A stretch of 64,000 nucleotides of DNA from Bremia lactucae (lineage: Eukaryota; Oomycota; Peronosporomycetes; Peronosporales; Peronosporaceae), in assembly GCF_004359215.1 (NCBI RefSeq), contig NC_090619.1, positions 6,606,179 through 6,670,178 on the forward strand, read 5' to 3'. Positions 44,152 to 53,887 of the stretch are shown here, piece by piece. The position numbers and the translations under genes were made by a program. Under the pieces are notes generated by a model that was not told the origin of the DNA, searched no databases, and worked only from the letters and a program-made list of their open reading frames with translations. Each line of letters starts with the position of its first letter. Position 1 is the first letter of the stretch.

Positions 44152-45287
44152 TGTAATGGGGCACGCATCAGTTGGATAACCTTTGTTGTGGTACATTTAC
44201 TATATGGGTAAAATACCCGTTCATCCTATTCTAAAATAGTTAAAAAACTTTAAATCCCATTCATTGTGGGTAACGAATGTGTCGCCGCCAGATTTAAATC
44301 TGGCTGCCAAAATCTATTTTCGAATTAGCTAGGGTAAGGTTTTTAGACTTCAATTGTAGCGGAGCTACCTCGCTCCTAAAGTCAGAGGAAGACTTTCAGA
44401 CTCAGAGAGTCACTTAGTTCTATTGAACTAATGGGTATAACAACTCAGGGAGTCGTACAAGCTATAAAAGCTTAAGGAATCCTAGTTCAAGGATATCAGG
44501 GGTTCGTAGAACCAAGTGGCAACTTGTGCCCAAGACGATATACCTTAGAAAGGCTTCTATCTCTTACAGATCTATGCGCGAGCGTTAGGAAGGCACTTAA
44601 CGTGTAGCAGAGCTACCTCGCTCCTAAAGTCAGAGGAAGACTTTCAGACTCACAGAGTCATTTGTTCTATTGAACTAATGGATTTAATAACTCAGGGAGT
44701 CGTACAAGCTATAAAAGCTTAAGGAATCCTAGTTCAAGGAATTTAGGGATTCGTAGAACCAAGTGGCAACTAGCGCCCAAGAGGATATACCTTTGAAAGG
44801 CTTCTATCCCTTACAGATCAATGCGCAAGCCTTAGGAAGGCACTTAACGCTATAAGATCAAAAGGGGGACTGCACTTTATTTAATTATTTAAATTGAAAA
44901 ACCTTACCCTAGCTAATTTAATATAGATTTCGCCCGCCAGATATAAATCTGGCGGCTAAAATCTATTTTTAATTAGCTAAGGTAGGGTTTTTAGCTTTAA
45001 ATAATTAAATAAAGTGCAGTTCACCTTTTGGTCTTAAAGCGTTAAGTGCCTTCCTAACGCTCGCGCATTGATCTGTAAGAGATAGAAGCCTTTCTAAGGT
45101 ATATCCTCTTGGGCAACAGTTGCCACTTGGTTCTACGAACCCCTGAATTCCTTGAACTGGGATTCCTTAAGCTTTATTGGCTTTTACGACTCCCTGAGCT
45201 GTTAAACCCATTAGTTTAATAGAACTAAGTGACTCTTTGAGTCTGAAAGTCTTCCTCTGACTTTAGGAGTGAGGTAGCTCCGCTACA
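44152..45287 (+). repeat. chromovirus 5' LTR disrupted by inverted LTR pieces (foldback)
   Basis: 44152 begins TGTAATGGGGCACGC in plus orientation and runs to 44354. 44355-44602 and 44603-44942 are two LTR pieces in minus orientation. 44947-45287 is plus orientation again and ends GTAGCTCCGCTACA next to the primer site. 44603-44942 and 44947-45287 are inverted copies of each other around 44944.5, giving arms of about 340 bp. The 5' LTR was therefore invaded or rearranged by inverted LTR copies. Confidence 0.8.
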
Positions 45288-45304
45288 CCTAGTAGCACTT
45301 GTTG
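45288..45304 (+). promoter_or_regulatory. chromovirus primer-binding site
   Basis: CCTAGTAGCACTTG follows the LTR end directly. Other elements here have CCTGGTAGCACTT at this place (57958, 62646), so this copy carries a G-to-A change. It would pair with a tRNA ending AAGTGCTACCA. Confidence 0.55.
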
Positions 45305-45347
45305 TCAATCTACGCCTGAGTCTTTACATAACTAATTTCTCACGAAA

Positions 45348-47016
45348 ATGGAAGAGTATCCAGAATTGTCGGAAGCGCAACGCGCCGCTTATGACAAGCT
45401 CAAAACCTTCTTTGGGCTTGAGCACGTGGAATTTATTATCTCTTAGGGACCAGAGGTCCTGTATGCAAGGCTTGAAGCCTTCATGCGGTACGAAGCCTCC
45501 CTGATCGGTCAGGAACAGGTTCACTTAGCGGCATCTATGCCAACCCGGTACATCTCTGTACCTGACTCAGAGCCGAAGGCTCGCCTTTCAACTATAAATG
45601 TGAAGACGTTTGAGGGAAGAGAGGGAGAAAATCTCCTTTTTTGGATTAAGCAGATGGAAACGTCCATTGATTCCGCCTTGTTCTTAACAGAACGGCAAAA
45701 GGTGGCTATGGCCATTTCCAAACTTGGAGGTAGAGCCATGGAGTAGGCACTATCGTGCAGTACGTCCATAAACGACGCTTTTGCCTTATGGGATTCGCTG
45801 AAACAGCATATGACCAGCATGTTAGCATCGCCTGATGAGGCTTTTCGCATGCGAGCACGGCTCCTAGCGACTCGATAGGGTAAACGAACCCTAGGGGACT
45901 TTGTCCAGGAGTTGAGAATCCTCATTGCATCGATGCGTCAAGACCCAGTCCAAGAAGCAATTGTCGTAACCATCTTTATGGGGGGTCTCAATGAGGGCGT
46001 TGCCTGGACGGAATTGTTCCGATCTCATTCTGCTTCTTTCGAAGAGGCAGTTGTTATAGTGCTACGCGCTGAGTTCGACTTTTAGTCTGCTCGCGTTAGT
46101 ACGCCTGTTTACCGAACAAGCTCTTCGAGCACATGGTTTCGTCTAATAGAGCGGAACCTATGGATTTAAGCCTCGTTGAGGAAGGAGAAGAGGCTCTTCA
46201 AGCTGTGGAACGGCATAAGACCTTCCGTAGATGTTATATGTGCGGAAGCACGAAACATTTACGTCCGGCCTGCCCCCTACGAAATTCGCGTGAAGCTCGA
46301 AAGAGCTCCAACTCCGACCTATACCAGAGATCTGGTACGGTGCGGGAAAACGTCGATACCCAGTAGGAGCGGGGCGCCCAATTGGGGAAGACCTAGGCTC
46401 TGTCAAACCTCTAGGAGGTGAGAGTAAATGGGACCTAGCCCCAATTAGCTCGATAATTTAATGGTACGGGGTGAGAGTACAAGCCTGGCTTGCTAGTTGC
46501 TCAAGCGACTGTAAAGGGCATTGATAAGCCAAGGTCAATTTTAATTGACTCAAGAGCATCTTGCAATTATGCTCGACGCCTTTCCCTTGAAGGAAGTCAA
46601 CAATACGTTGAGACGCTTAGAGCGCATGAAGGTGATACAACCAATGTTCGCTTAGCGACTGGGACTCGTGTCACTGATCCCAAAGTTCCATTGAACTTAG
46701 GTATAAAGTTTCTGGACTTTGATAGTGTGGAACGCTGTCTCGTCCTTCATTTGGATTCAAGATATGATCTCATCCTTGGTATGGCCTGGCTAGAATACCA
46801 TGAGCCATGGATCGATTGGAGGTCTAAGACCTTAGGCGCCACGCGGAATGTTCCTAGCAAAGTTTTGGAGAGTCATGAACCCACCTCTGCTAGGCAACAA
46901 AAGCGCTATTGGCGCGGATCATTGAATGAGTCTGTCAGTGTTTTAGACAGTGGCATGCCTGAGTTAATAAACTCTAATGTTAAAAAAATAATTCTGAGCC
47001 CGACTCAGCAGAAATA
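45348..47016 (+). pseudogene. chromovirus gag-protease, copy 1
   Basis: Gag starts at 45348 (MEEYPELSEAQRAAYDKLKT), with an in-frame TAG at about 45444. It continues with [20 protein letters not shown] to a stop at 45744, then DSLKQHMTSMLASPDEAFRM, TLGDFVQELRILIASMRQDP and other gag helices. A CCHC zinc knuckle (CYMCGSTKHLRPAC) is complete at 46231-46275. Protease-like sequence runs 46490-47016: the active-site triad reads DSRAS instead of the expected DSGAS, and the flap end is RYDLILGMAWLEYHEPW. Gag packages the RNA; protease would cleave the polyprotein. The stops and the altered active site mean this copy is not functional. Confidence 0.8.
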
Positions 47017-47100
47017 AGTGGAACGGCACGTGCTCCGTCGAGTGACACTCGTTGTAATAACGATTCACTGATTGATGGAAGCATTGTTGGCCGAAGGCCG

Positions 47101-47424
47101 AGTTATCAAGGGTTACGTGGAGTAACACGTCTAAGTCCACCGAGTATGGTCGGCCGAGGTGGCATCATGCTGAGTGTCAGTAGTGACACTGTTGGCGGTT
47201 CGCCAGGACCTCAACGAAGCAATGTCCCTGAGACACATGGACTGGCACGTCTAAGTCTACCGAGTATGGTCGGCCGAGGTGGCATCATATTGAGTGTCAG
47301 TAGTGACACTGTTAGCGGTTCGCCAGGGCCTTAAGGATGGAATATCGCTGAGATACGTGGAGTGGCACGTCTAAGTCCACCGAGTGTGGTCGGCCGAGGT
47401 CGCACCATACTGAGTGTGCATTAA
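47101..47424 (+). repeat. 120-bp tandem repeat in the protease-RT linker
   Basis: CACGTCTAAGT starts at 47126, 47246 and 47366, an exact 120-bp period. The frame encodes a 40-residue unit containing LPSMVGRGGI and SVSSDTVGGSPGP. The third unit is incomplete. Since 120 is divisible by three, the repeat number can change without shifting frame. Confidence 0.9.
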
Positions 47425-47632
47425 AAAAGTTTGACCGTAAATGCCCTGGCGAACCGCCGAAGCATTTTTAGGTCAAACCCTTCTAATGCACGTGAAGCGA
47501 CACGTAAACGTTCGCTGGATAAGAAAGTTGAGTTACCTAACTTCTTGTCGAATGTCAAATTAGACACCGTGTCTTGTATAGAACCAATACATGCTGGAAA
47601 ATTCGGGGACGTGAATGTCCCGGCCTCTAAGA

Positions 47633-47633
47633 N
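47633..47633. other. single N at a contig-like join
   Basis: The only ambiguous base noticed in the window. Left of it, the linker stops inside CCTCTAAGA; right of it, the sequence restarts in the middle of the myosin FYVE domain. The interrupted linker continues properly at 54090, the end of the second copy of the block. Confidence 0.9.
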
Positions 47634-48476
47634 CGTTTCAGCTGCCATATTTGTAACAAGCGCTTTAGCATTTTTAAGCGCAAACATCACTGCCGAGCGT
47701 GTGGTGAAGTCATTTGCAATAGCTGCTCACTGTATCATCGTATTCAGTCTCGGTCCATGCGTGTATGCGTTTCATGTGTTGCGTTTCATTCGCTTGACAG
47801 CCCGACTTCGGCCGGATCGACGGGGCTTCTACGTACAGGTGGCGTCAGTCCTTTTTCGTCAAATTCAAGTCGAAAGACATCGAATGGTTCGGCTCCGGAT
47901 CGCAACCGAAGTAGTACCCTTAGTAGCGGCGTGTGGCTGAACCCGTGGCCGGAGCCGCCTTATCCACTTGACGAGGATGAGCGCTTAATCGTCTTGCACG
48001 AACTCAACATCCGTGAGCTTGGATTGTCCGGTAAATTTAACATGTATTGTGAAGTAGCGGCCAAGACGATGAAGTGTCCGATCGCCTACGTGAGTATTAT
48101 CGAGGATGAAGAGCAGCTGTTAGTGGCCAACATCGGCATGGCGCACACGACGCTGCCTCGTGAGCTGTCATTCTGCGCACACACAATTTGTCAGCCTAGT
48201 GTTCTGGTTGTGCTGGATACGAAGAATGATGAGCGGTTCCGTGAAAACCCAATGGTGAAGGGGGAAAAAGGTGCCGTCAAGATTCGATACTACGCCGGCG
48301 CAACCATTTTCTCGCGCGATGGACATGCGCTTGGCACGGTAGCCGTACTGGACACCAAGCCAAGACGGGAAGCAGACCAGGAGCACATTGGCATGTTGCA
48401 GCACCTGAGCTTTCTAGCGAGCGAAAAGATGACGCAAAGCACCATTCAAGAAGATAGTGAGAGTGATTTCTTATAA
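47634..48476 (+). pseudogene. myosin 3' fragment, second copy
   Basis: 280 residues identical to residues 1134-1413 of the myosin gene, starting in frame within the FYVE domain (first codon is R1134 of DRFSCHIC) and containing the rest of FYVE, the linker and the GAF-like domain. It has no start or motor and begins immediately after the N. It is either an assembly overlap or the broken end of a tandem duplication; it is not a separate gene. Confidence 0.85.
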
Positions 48477-48637
48477 ATTACGTCCGGTGTTTGACGGCAT
48501 AGCCTTTATTCGCCATTACTCTTGTTTGACACCAAGTTTTTCAAAGATAATTATTTTAAAATTACTATAAACGCTCAGGGTTGTCGACAAATTCCTAACT
48601 CGGCCCTCATCAAATCCCTCGCTAGCTTTTGCAGATC

Positions 48638-49615
48638 CTACTTGGCCACACTCGTCAAGCGATTCGCTTCTTGCTTCTCGCGCATTTGAGCTGCAAAATA
48701 GCGACTACTGTCCACAATCTCCTCGATACTAGCAATGCACTGCTTGATCTGGCCAACGTAATGATGCTCAGGCGTCGACACGTATTCGAGCGCACTGCCA
48801 ATGGAGTCTCGATCCTCTTTTTTCAGAAAAAGACGATCAGAGTCCAAGCTAGGATCAAACATGACGCGTTTCATGTTCTGCGAGTTGAGCGACATACTAA
48901 ATGGGCGTGTAGTCACCTGCCGAGAGAGCAACGGCGGCGCCGAAGGCGCGCGGACTCGGGGGGAACTATCTTTAGCGGGGTCACTGGAAGCGTCCGAGTT
49001 CTGCCGCTGTACCGTGGTATCCAGGCCAATCTGTTCCGTTGTAGCATTTTCCTTCTCGTCCGTAAGCGAGTCCTGCGGCTGTCTTTCCTTCTTGCCGGAT
49101 TGAAGAGCAAGCAAATCTTCTTTCGATTCTTGTTCTTCAATGGATGACTGGATGGAATAAAGACCACCAATTTCCGATGCAGGTTCCGTGAACGATGTAT
49201 TCGACCGCCTAGAGCCGAGTCTGCTGTCGATGACTCGATCCTCTTCCTCCTTCGGCGCATAATCTTCTAGTTGCAATAGCTTCAAGAGCCTCTCCCGGCT
49301 GCGAGGTGTCAACGGCCGGGCACACACCTGCTGTATGTATTCATTGAGCATCACCTGACGAGCCTCAATTGTCTCGGGCTGCATTGAAGCTTTGCGACTC
49401 CACCAAATTTTATGCGGCATTTTCACGTCAATAGGTGGCGCTTCAGGTGCTAGTTTAAGATTCTTACTAAAGTGAAAAAAATGACGGAAACGAATCAGGC
49501 GGTGGTAGCACAGTCCGTTGTAATTGACGGATGTCCGGTACACAGTGTAAGCCCGTGACGTGCCTGGGTTGCGCGTCTGCGAGCCGATCACGGCCACGCG
49601 CAGATGATCATCCAT
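48638..49615 (-). CDS. PX-domain protein, second copy
   Basis: The same 325 residues as 42336-43313, offset by 6302 bp, without a difference in the predicted protein. Whether the genome really has two copies depends on the join at 47633. Flanking sequence is also identical on both sides, including the convergent 161-bp spacer. Confidence 0.75.
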   Translation of the reverse strand: MDDHLRVAVIGSQTRNPGTSRAYTVYRTSVNYNGLCYHRLIRFRHFFHFSKNLKLAPEAPPIDVKMPHKIWWSRKASMQPETIEARQVMLNEYIQQVCARPLTPRSRERLLKLLQLEDYAPKEEEDRVIDSRLGSRRSNTSFTEPASEIGGLYSIQSSIEEQESKEDLLALQSGKKERQPQDSLTDEKENATTEQIGLDTTVQRQNSDASSDPAKDSSPRVRAPSAPPLLSRQVTTRPFSMSLNSQNMKRVMFDPSLDSDRLFLKKEDRDSIGSALEYVSTPEHHYVGQIKQCIASIEEIVDSSRYFAAQMREKQEANRLTSVAK

Positions 49616-50453
49616 GCCGCAGTTGCTGTTTCGATTGGATGGAGCGTGGCGAGAGCCCCACAAGCAGCGCAAAGAGCTGGAGAAGATGCCACACAACACG
49701 GTGATCGAAGGTGTTCTCTATACTTGGTTTGAAATAGCAGAGTGAGGAACCAGATATGCGAAATGTCAGAGAAGTGCTAATTTGTTGTTAATTACGCAAA
49801 AGCTGGCTTAACCTAGATGTTGAACTGGGGTGGTAATGTCCCGCCGTTGTGAAAGTAATAAATGCGATGCTTACTGAGACAGGCGAGCTTCTGGGCACTG
49901 CATAGAAAAGTGGCGGGAAATGTTACCAGATTAGTAGTAAAGACAGAGCTGTCTGCAAATAGTTATGACTGCAGAATGGCACAGTCGAAGACATTCATTA
50001 TGGACGGAATGTTGGTGTGAGAAAATTCATGACCGTTGCTGACCAGGTTTTAATAACATCAACATTATTGGGTTACTGCTAGAACTAATTAGGTGTGAAA
50101 TTATACCAATGCTTGCAAATGCACTTATTAGATGCTGATATGTCAGCCACATCAAAGTGATTTCTTTTCAAAAGTTATAAAAGCTCGGACGATATTTCAT
50201 TTGTATGAACCGCTTACATCTGGGGATGTCGTTACACCATTCATGCAGGTCGGAACTTTCCCGACAAGGAATTTATAAGTGAGTTGCTAAGGTAACAAAA
50301 ATGAATTCAACATATATTCAGCCGGCCTTGTCCGCTTTACCTGTATAAAGGCTTATGGGAAACTCTTTTTTTTTTGGTACGTAAGTACAACATTATTATC
50401 TTATACTAATTTTGACTTAATAGTTCCAATATTACCAAAATTGGTAACATCGA

Positions 50454-51590
50454 TGTAATGGGGCACGCATCAGTTGGATAACCTTTGTTGTGGTACATTT
50501 ACTATATGGGTAAAATACCCGTTCATCCTATTCTAAAATAGTTAAAAAACTTTAAATCCCATTCATTGTGGGTAACGAATGTGTCGCCGCCAGATTTAAA
50601 TCTGGCTGCCAAAATCTATTTTCGAATTAGCTAGGGTAAGGTTTTTAGACTTCAATTGTAGCGGAGCTACCTCGCTCCTAAAGTCAGAGGAAGACTTTCA
50701 GACTCAGAGAGTCACTTAGTTCTATTGAACTAATGGGTATAACAACTCAGGGAGTCGTACAAGCTATAAAAGCTTAAGGAATCCTAGTTCAAGGATATCA
50801 GGGGTTCGTAGAACCAAGTGGCAACTTGTGCCCAAGACGATATACCTTAGAAAGGCTTCTATCTCTTACAGATCTATGCGCGAGCGTTAGGAAGGCACTT
50901 AACGTGTAGCAGAGCTACCTCGCTCCTAAAGTCAGAGGAAGACTTTCAGACTCACAGAGTCATTTGTTCTATTGAACTAATGGATTTAATAACTCAGGGA
51001 GTCGTACAAGCAATAAAAGCTTAAGGAATCCTAGTTCAAGGAATTTAGGGATTCGTAGAACCAAGTGGCAACTAGCGCCCAAGAGGATATACCTTTGAAA
51101 GGCTTCTATCCCTTACAGATCAATGCGCAAGCCTTAGGAAGGCACTTAACGCTATATAGATCAAAAGGGGGACTGCACTTTATTTAATTATTTAAATTGA
51201 AAAACCTTACCCTAGCTAATTTAATATAGATTTCGCCCGCCAGATATAAATCTGGCGGCTAAAATCTATTTTTAATTAGCTAAGGTAGGGTTTTTAGCTT
51301 TAAATAATTAAATAAAGTGCAGTTCACCTTTTGGTCTTAAAGCGTTAAGTGCCTTCCTAACGCTCGCGCATTGATCTGTAAGAGATAGAAGCCTTTCTAA
51401 GGTATATCCTCTTGGGCAACAGTTGCCACTTGGTTCTACGAACCCCTGAATTCCTTGAACTGGGATTCCTTAAGCTTTATTGGCTTGTACGACTCCCTGA
51501 GCTGTTAAACCCATTAGTTTAATAGAACTAAGTGACTCTTTGAGTCTGAAAGTCTTCCTCTGACTTTAGGAGTGAGGTAGCTCCGCTACA
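50454..51590 (+). repeat. disrupted chromovirus 5' LTR, second copy
   Basis: Same foldback structure as 44152-45287. Differences: one extra base near 51153 (CTATATAGATC against CTATAAGATC), an A for T near 51011, and a G for T near 51486. These few differences are allele-like. Confidence 0.8.
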
Positions 51591-51650
51591 CCTAGTAGCA
51601 CTTGTTGTCAATCTACGCCTGAGTCTTTACATAACTAATTTCTCACGAAA

Positions 51651-53474
51651 ATGGAAGAGTATCCAGAATTGTCGGAAGCGCAACGCGCCGCTTATGACAA
51701 GCTCAAAACCTTCTTTGGGCTTGAGCACGTGGAATTTATTATCTCTTAGGGACCAGAGGTCCTGTATGCAAGGCTTGAAGCCTTCATGCGGTACGAAGCC
51801 TCCCTGATCGGTCAGGAACAGGTTCACTTAGCGGCATCTATGCCAACCCGGTACATCTCTGTACCTGACTCAGAGCCGAAGGCTCGCCTTTCAACTATAA
51901 ATGTGAAGACGTTTGAGGGAAGAGAGGGAGAAAATCTCCTTTTTTGGATTAAGCAGATGGAAACGTCCATTGATTCCGCCTTGTTCTTAACAGAACGGCA
52001 AAAGGTGGCTATGGCCATTTCCAAACTTGGAGGTAGAGCCATGGAGTAGGCACTATCGTGCAGTACGTCCATAAACGACGCTTTTGCCTTATGGGATTCG
52101 CTGAAACAGCATATGACCAGCATGTTAGCATCGCCTGATGAGGCTTTTCGCATGCGAGCACGGCTCCTAGCGACTCGATAGGGTAAACGAACCCTAGGGG
52201 ACTTTGTCCAGGAGTTGAGAATCCTCATTGCATCGATGCGTCAAGACCCAGTCCAAGAAGCAATTGTCGTAACAATCTTTATAGGGGGTCTCAAAGAGGG
52301 CGTTGCCTGGACGGAATCATTCCGATCTCATGCTGCTTCTTTCGAAGAGGCAGTTGTTATAGTGCTACGCGCTGAGTTCGACTTTTAGTCTGCTCGCGTT
52401 AGTACGCCTATTTACCGAACAAGCTCTTCGAGCACATGGGTTTCGTCTAATAGAGTGGAACCCATGGATCTAAGCCTCGTTGGGGGATCGTTCAAGTGAC
52501 TTAAATTGCTCATTTAAAATTTCAAGTCCTGATTATCATGAAACTGGGTTAGAAGAGGGAAGTGCTCCAGAAGATTTGGAATCACGTCGAGTTACATAAC
52601 GTATTGTAGCTCCGCTTGGGAAAAGGAGCGCAATAAGGGAAGGAGAAGAGGCTCTTCAAGCTGTGGAAAGGCATAAGACCATCCGTAGATGTATATGTGC
52701 GGAAGCACGAAACATTTACGTCCGGCCTGCCCCCTACGAAATTCGCGTGAAGCTCGAAAGAGCTCCAACTCCGACCTATACCAGAGATCTGGTACGGTGC
52801 GGGAAAACGTCGATACCCAGTAGGAGCGGGGCGCCCAATTGGGGAAGACCTAGGCTCTGTCAAACCTCTAGGAGGTGAGAGTAAATGGGACCTAGCCCCA
52901 ATTAGCTCGATAATTTAATGGTACGGGGTGAGAGTACAAGCCTGGCTTGCTAGTTGCTCAAGCGACTGTAAAGGGCATTGATAAGCCAAGGTCAATTTTA
53001 ATTGACTCAAGAGCATCTTGCAATTATGCTCGACGCCTTTCCCTTGAAGGAAGTCAACAATACGTTGAGACGCTTAGAGCGCATGAAGGTGATACAACCA
53101 ATGTTCGCTTAGCGACTGGGACTCGTGTCACTGATCCCAAAGTTCCATTGAACTTAGGTATAAAGTTTCTGGACTTTGATAGTGTGGAACGCTGTCTCGT
53201 CCTTCATTTGGATTCAAGATATGATCTCATCCTTGGTATGGCCTGGCTAGAATACCATGAGCCATGGATCGATTGGAGGTCTAAGACCTTAGGCGCCACG
53301 CGGAATGTTCCTAGCAAAGTTTTGGAGAGTCATGAACCCACCTCTGCTAGGCAACAAAAGCGCTATTGGCGCGGATCATTGAATGAGTCTGTCAGTGTTT
53401 TAGACAGTGGCATGCCTGAGTTAATAAACTCTAATGTTAAAAAAATAATTCTGAGCCCGACTCAGCAGAAATAA
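51651..53474 (+). pseudogene. chromovirus gag-protease, copy 2
   Basis: Like copy 1 (45348-47016) up to about 52265 and after about 52800. Between these points it follows the copy at 26220-26750 instead: it has the extra 154 bp at about 52482-52638 and lacks a T in the zinc-knuckle region, so the CxxC of the knuckle is lost. Protease (52947-53474) again reads DSRAS. Gag has the same TAG after its first 31 codons. Not functional. Confidence 0.8.
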
Positions 53475-53557
53475 GTGGAACGGCACGTGCTCCGTCGAGT
53501 GACACTCGTTGTAATAACGATTCACTGATTGATGGAAGCATTGTTGGCCGAAGGCCG

Positions 53558-53880
53558 AGTTATCAAGGGTTACGTGGAGTAACACGTCTAAGTCCACCGA
53601 GTATGGTCGGCCGAGGTGGCATCATGCTGAGTGTCAGTAGTGACACTGTTGGCGGTTCGCCAGGACCTCAACGAAGCAATGTCCCTGAGACACATGGACT
53701 GGCACGTCTAAGTCTACCGAGTATGGTCGGCCGAGGTGGCATCATATTGAGTGTCAGTAGTGACACTGTTAGCGGTTCGCCAGGGCCTTAAGGATGGAAT
53801 ATCGCTGAGATACGTGGAGTGGCACGTCTAAGTCCACCGAGTGTGGTCGGCCGAGGTCGCACCATACTGAGTGTGCATTA
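53558..53880 (+). repeat. 120-bp tandem repeat, second copy
   Basis: CACGTCTAAGT repeats at 53583, 53703 and 53823 with the same 120-bp period as 47126-47424. Followed by the hairpin remnant at 53876-53947. Confidence 0.9.
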
Positions 53881-53887
53881 AAAAAGT

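Noticed and set aside
47126..47424. CRISPR-like regular repeats
   Set aside because: The units are contiguous 120-bp tandem repeats with no spacers, inside a coding linker.
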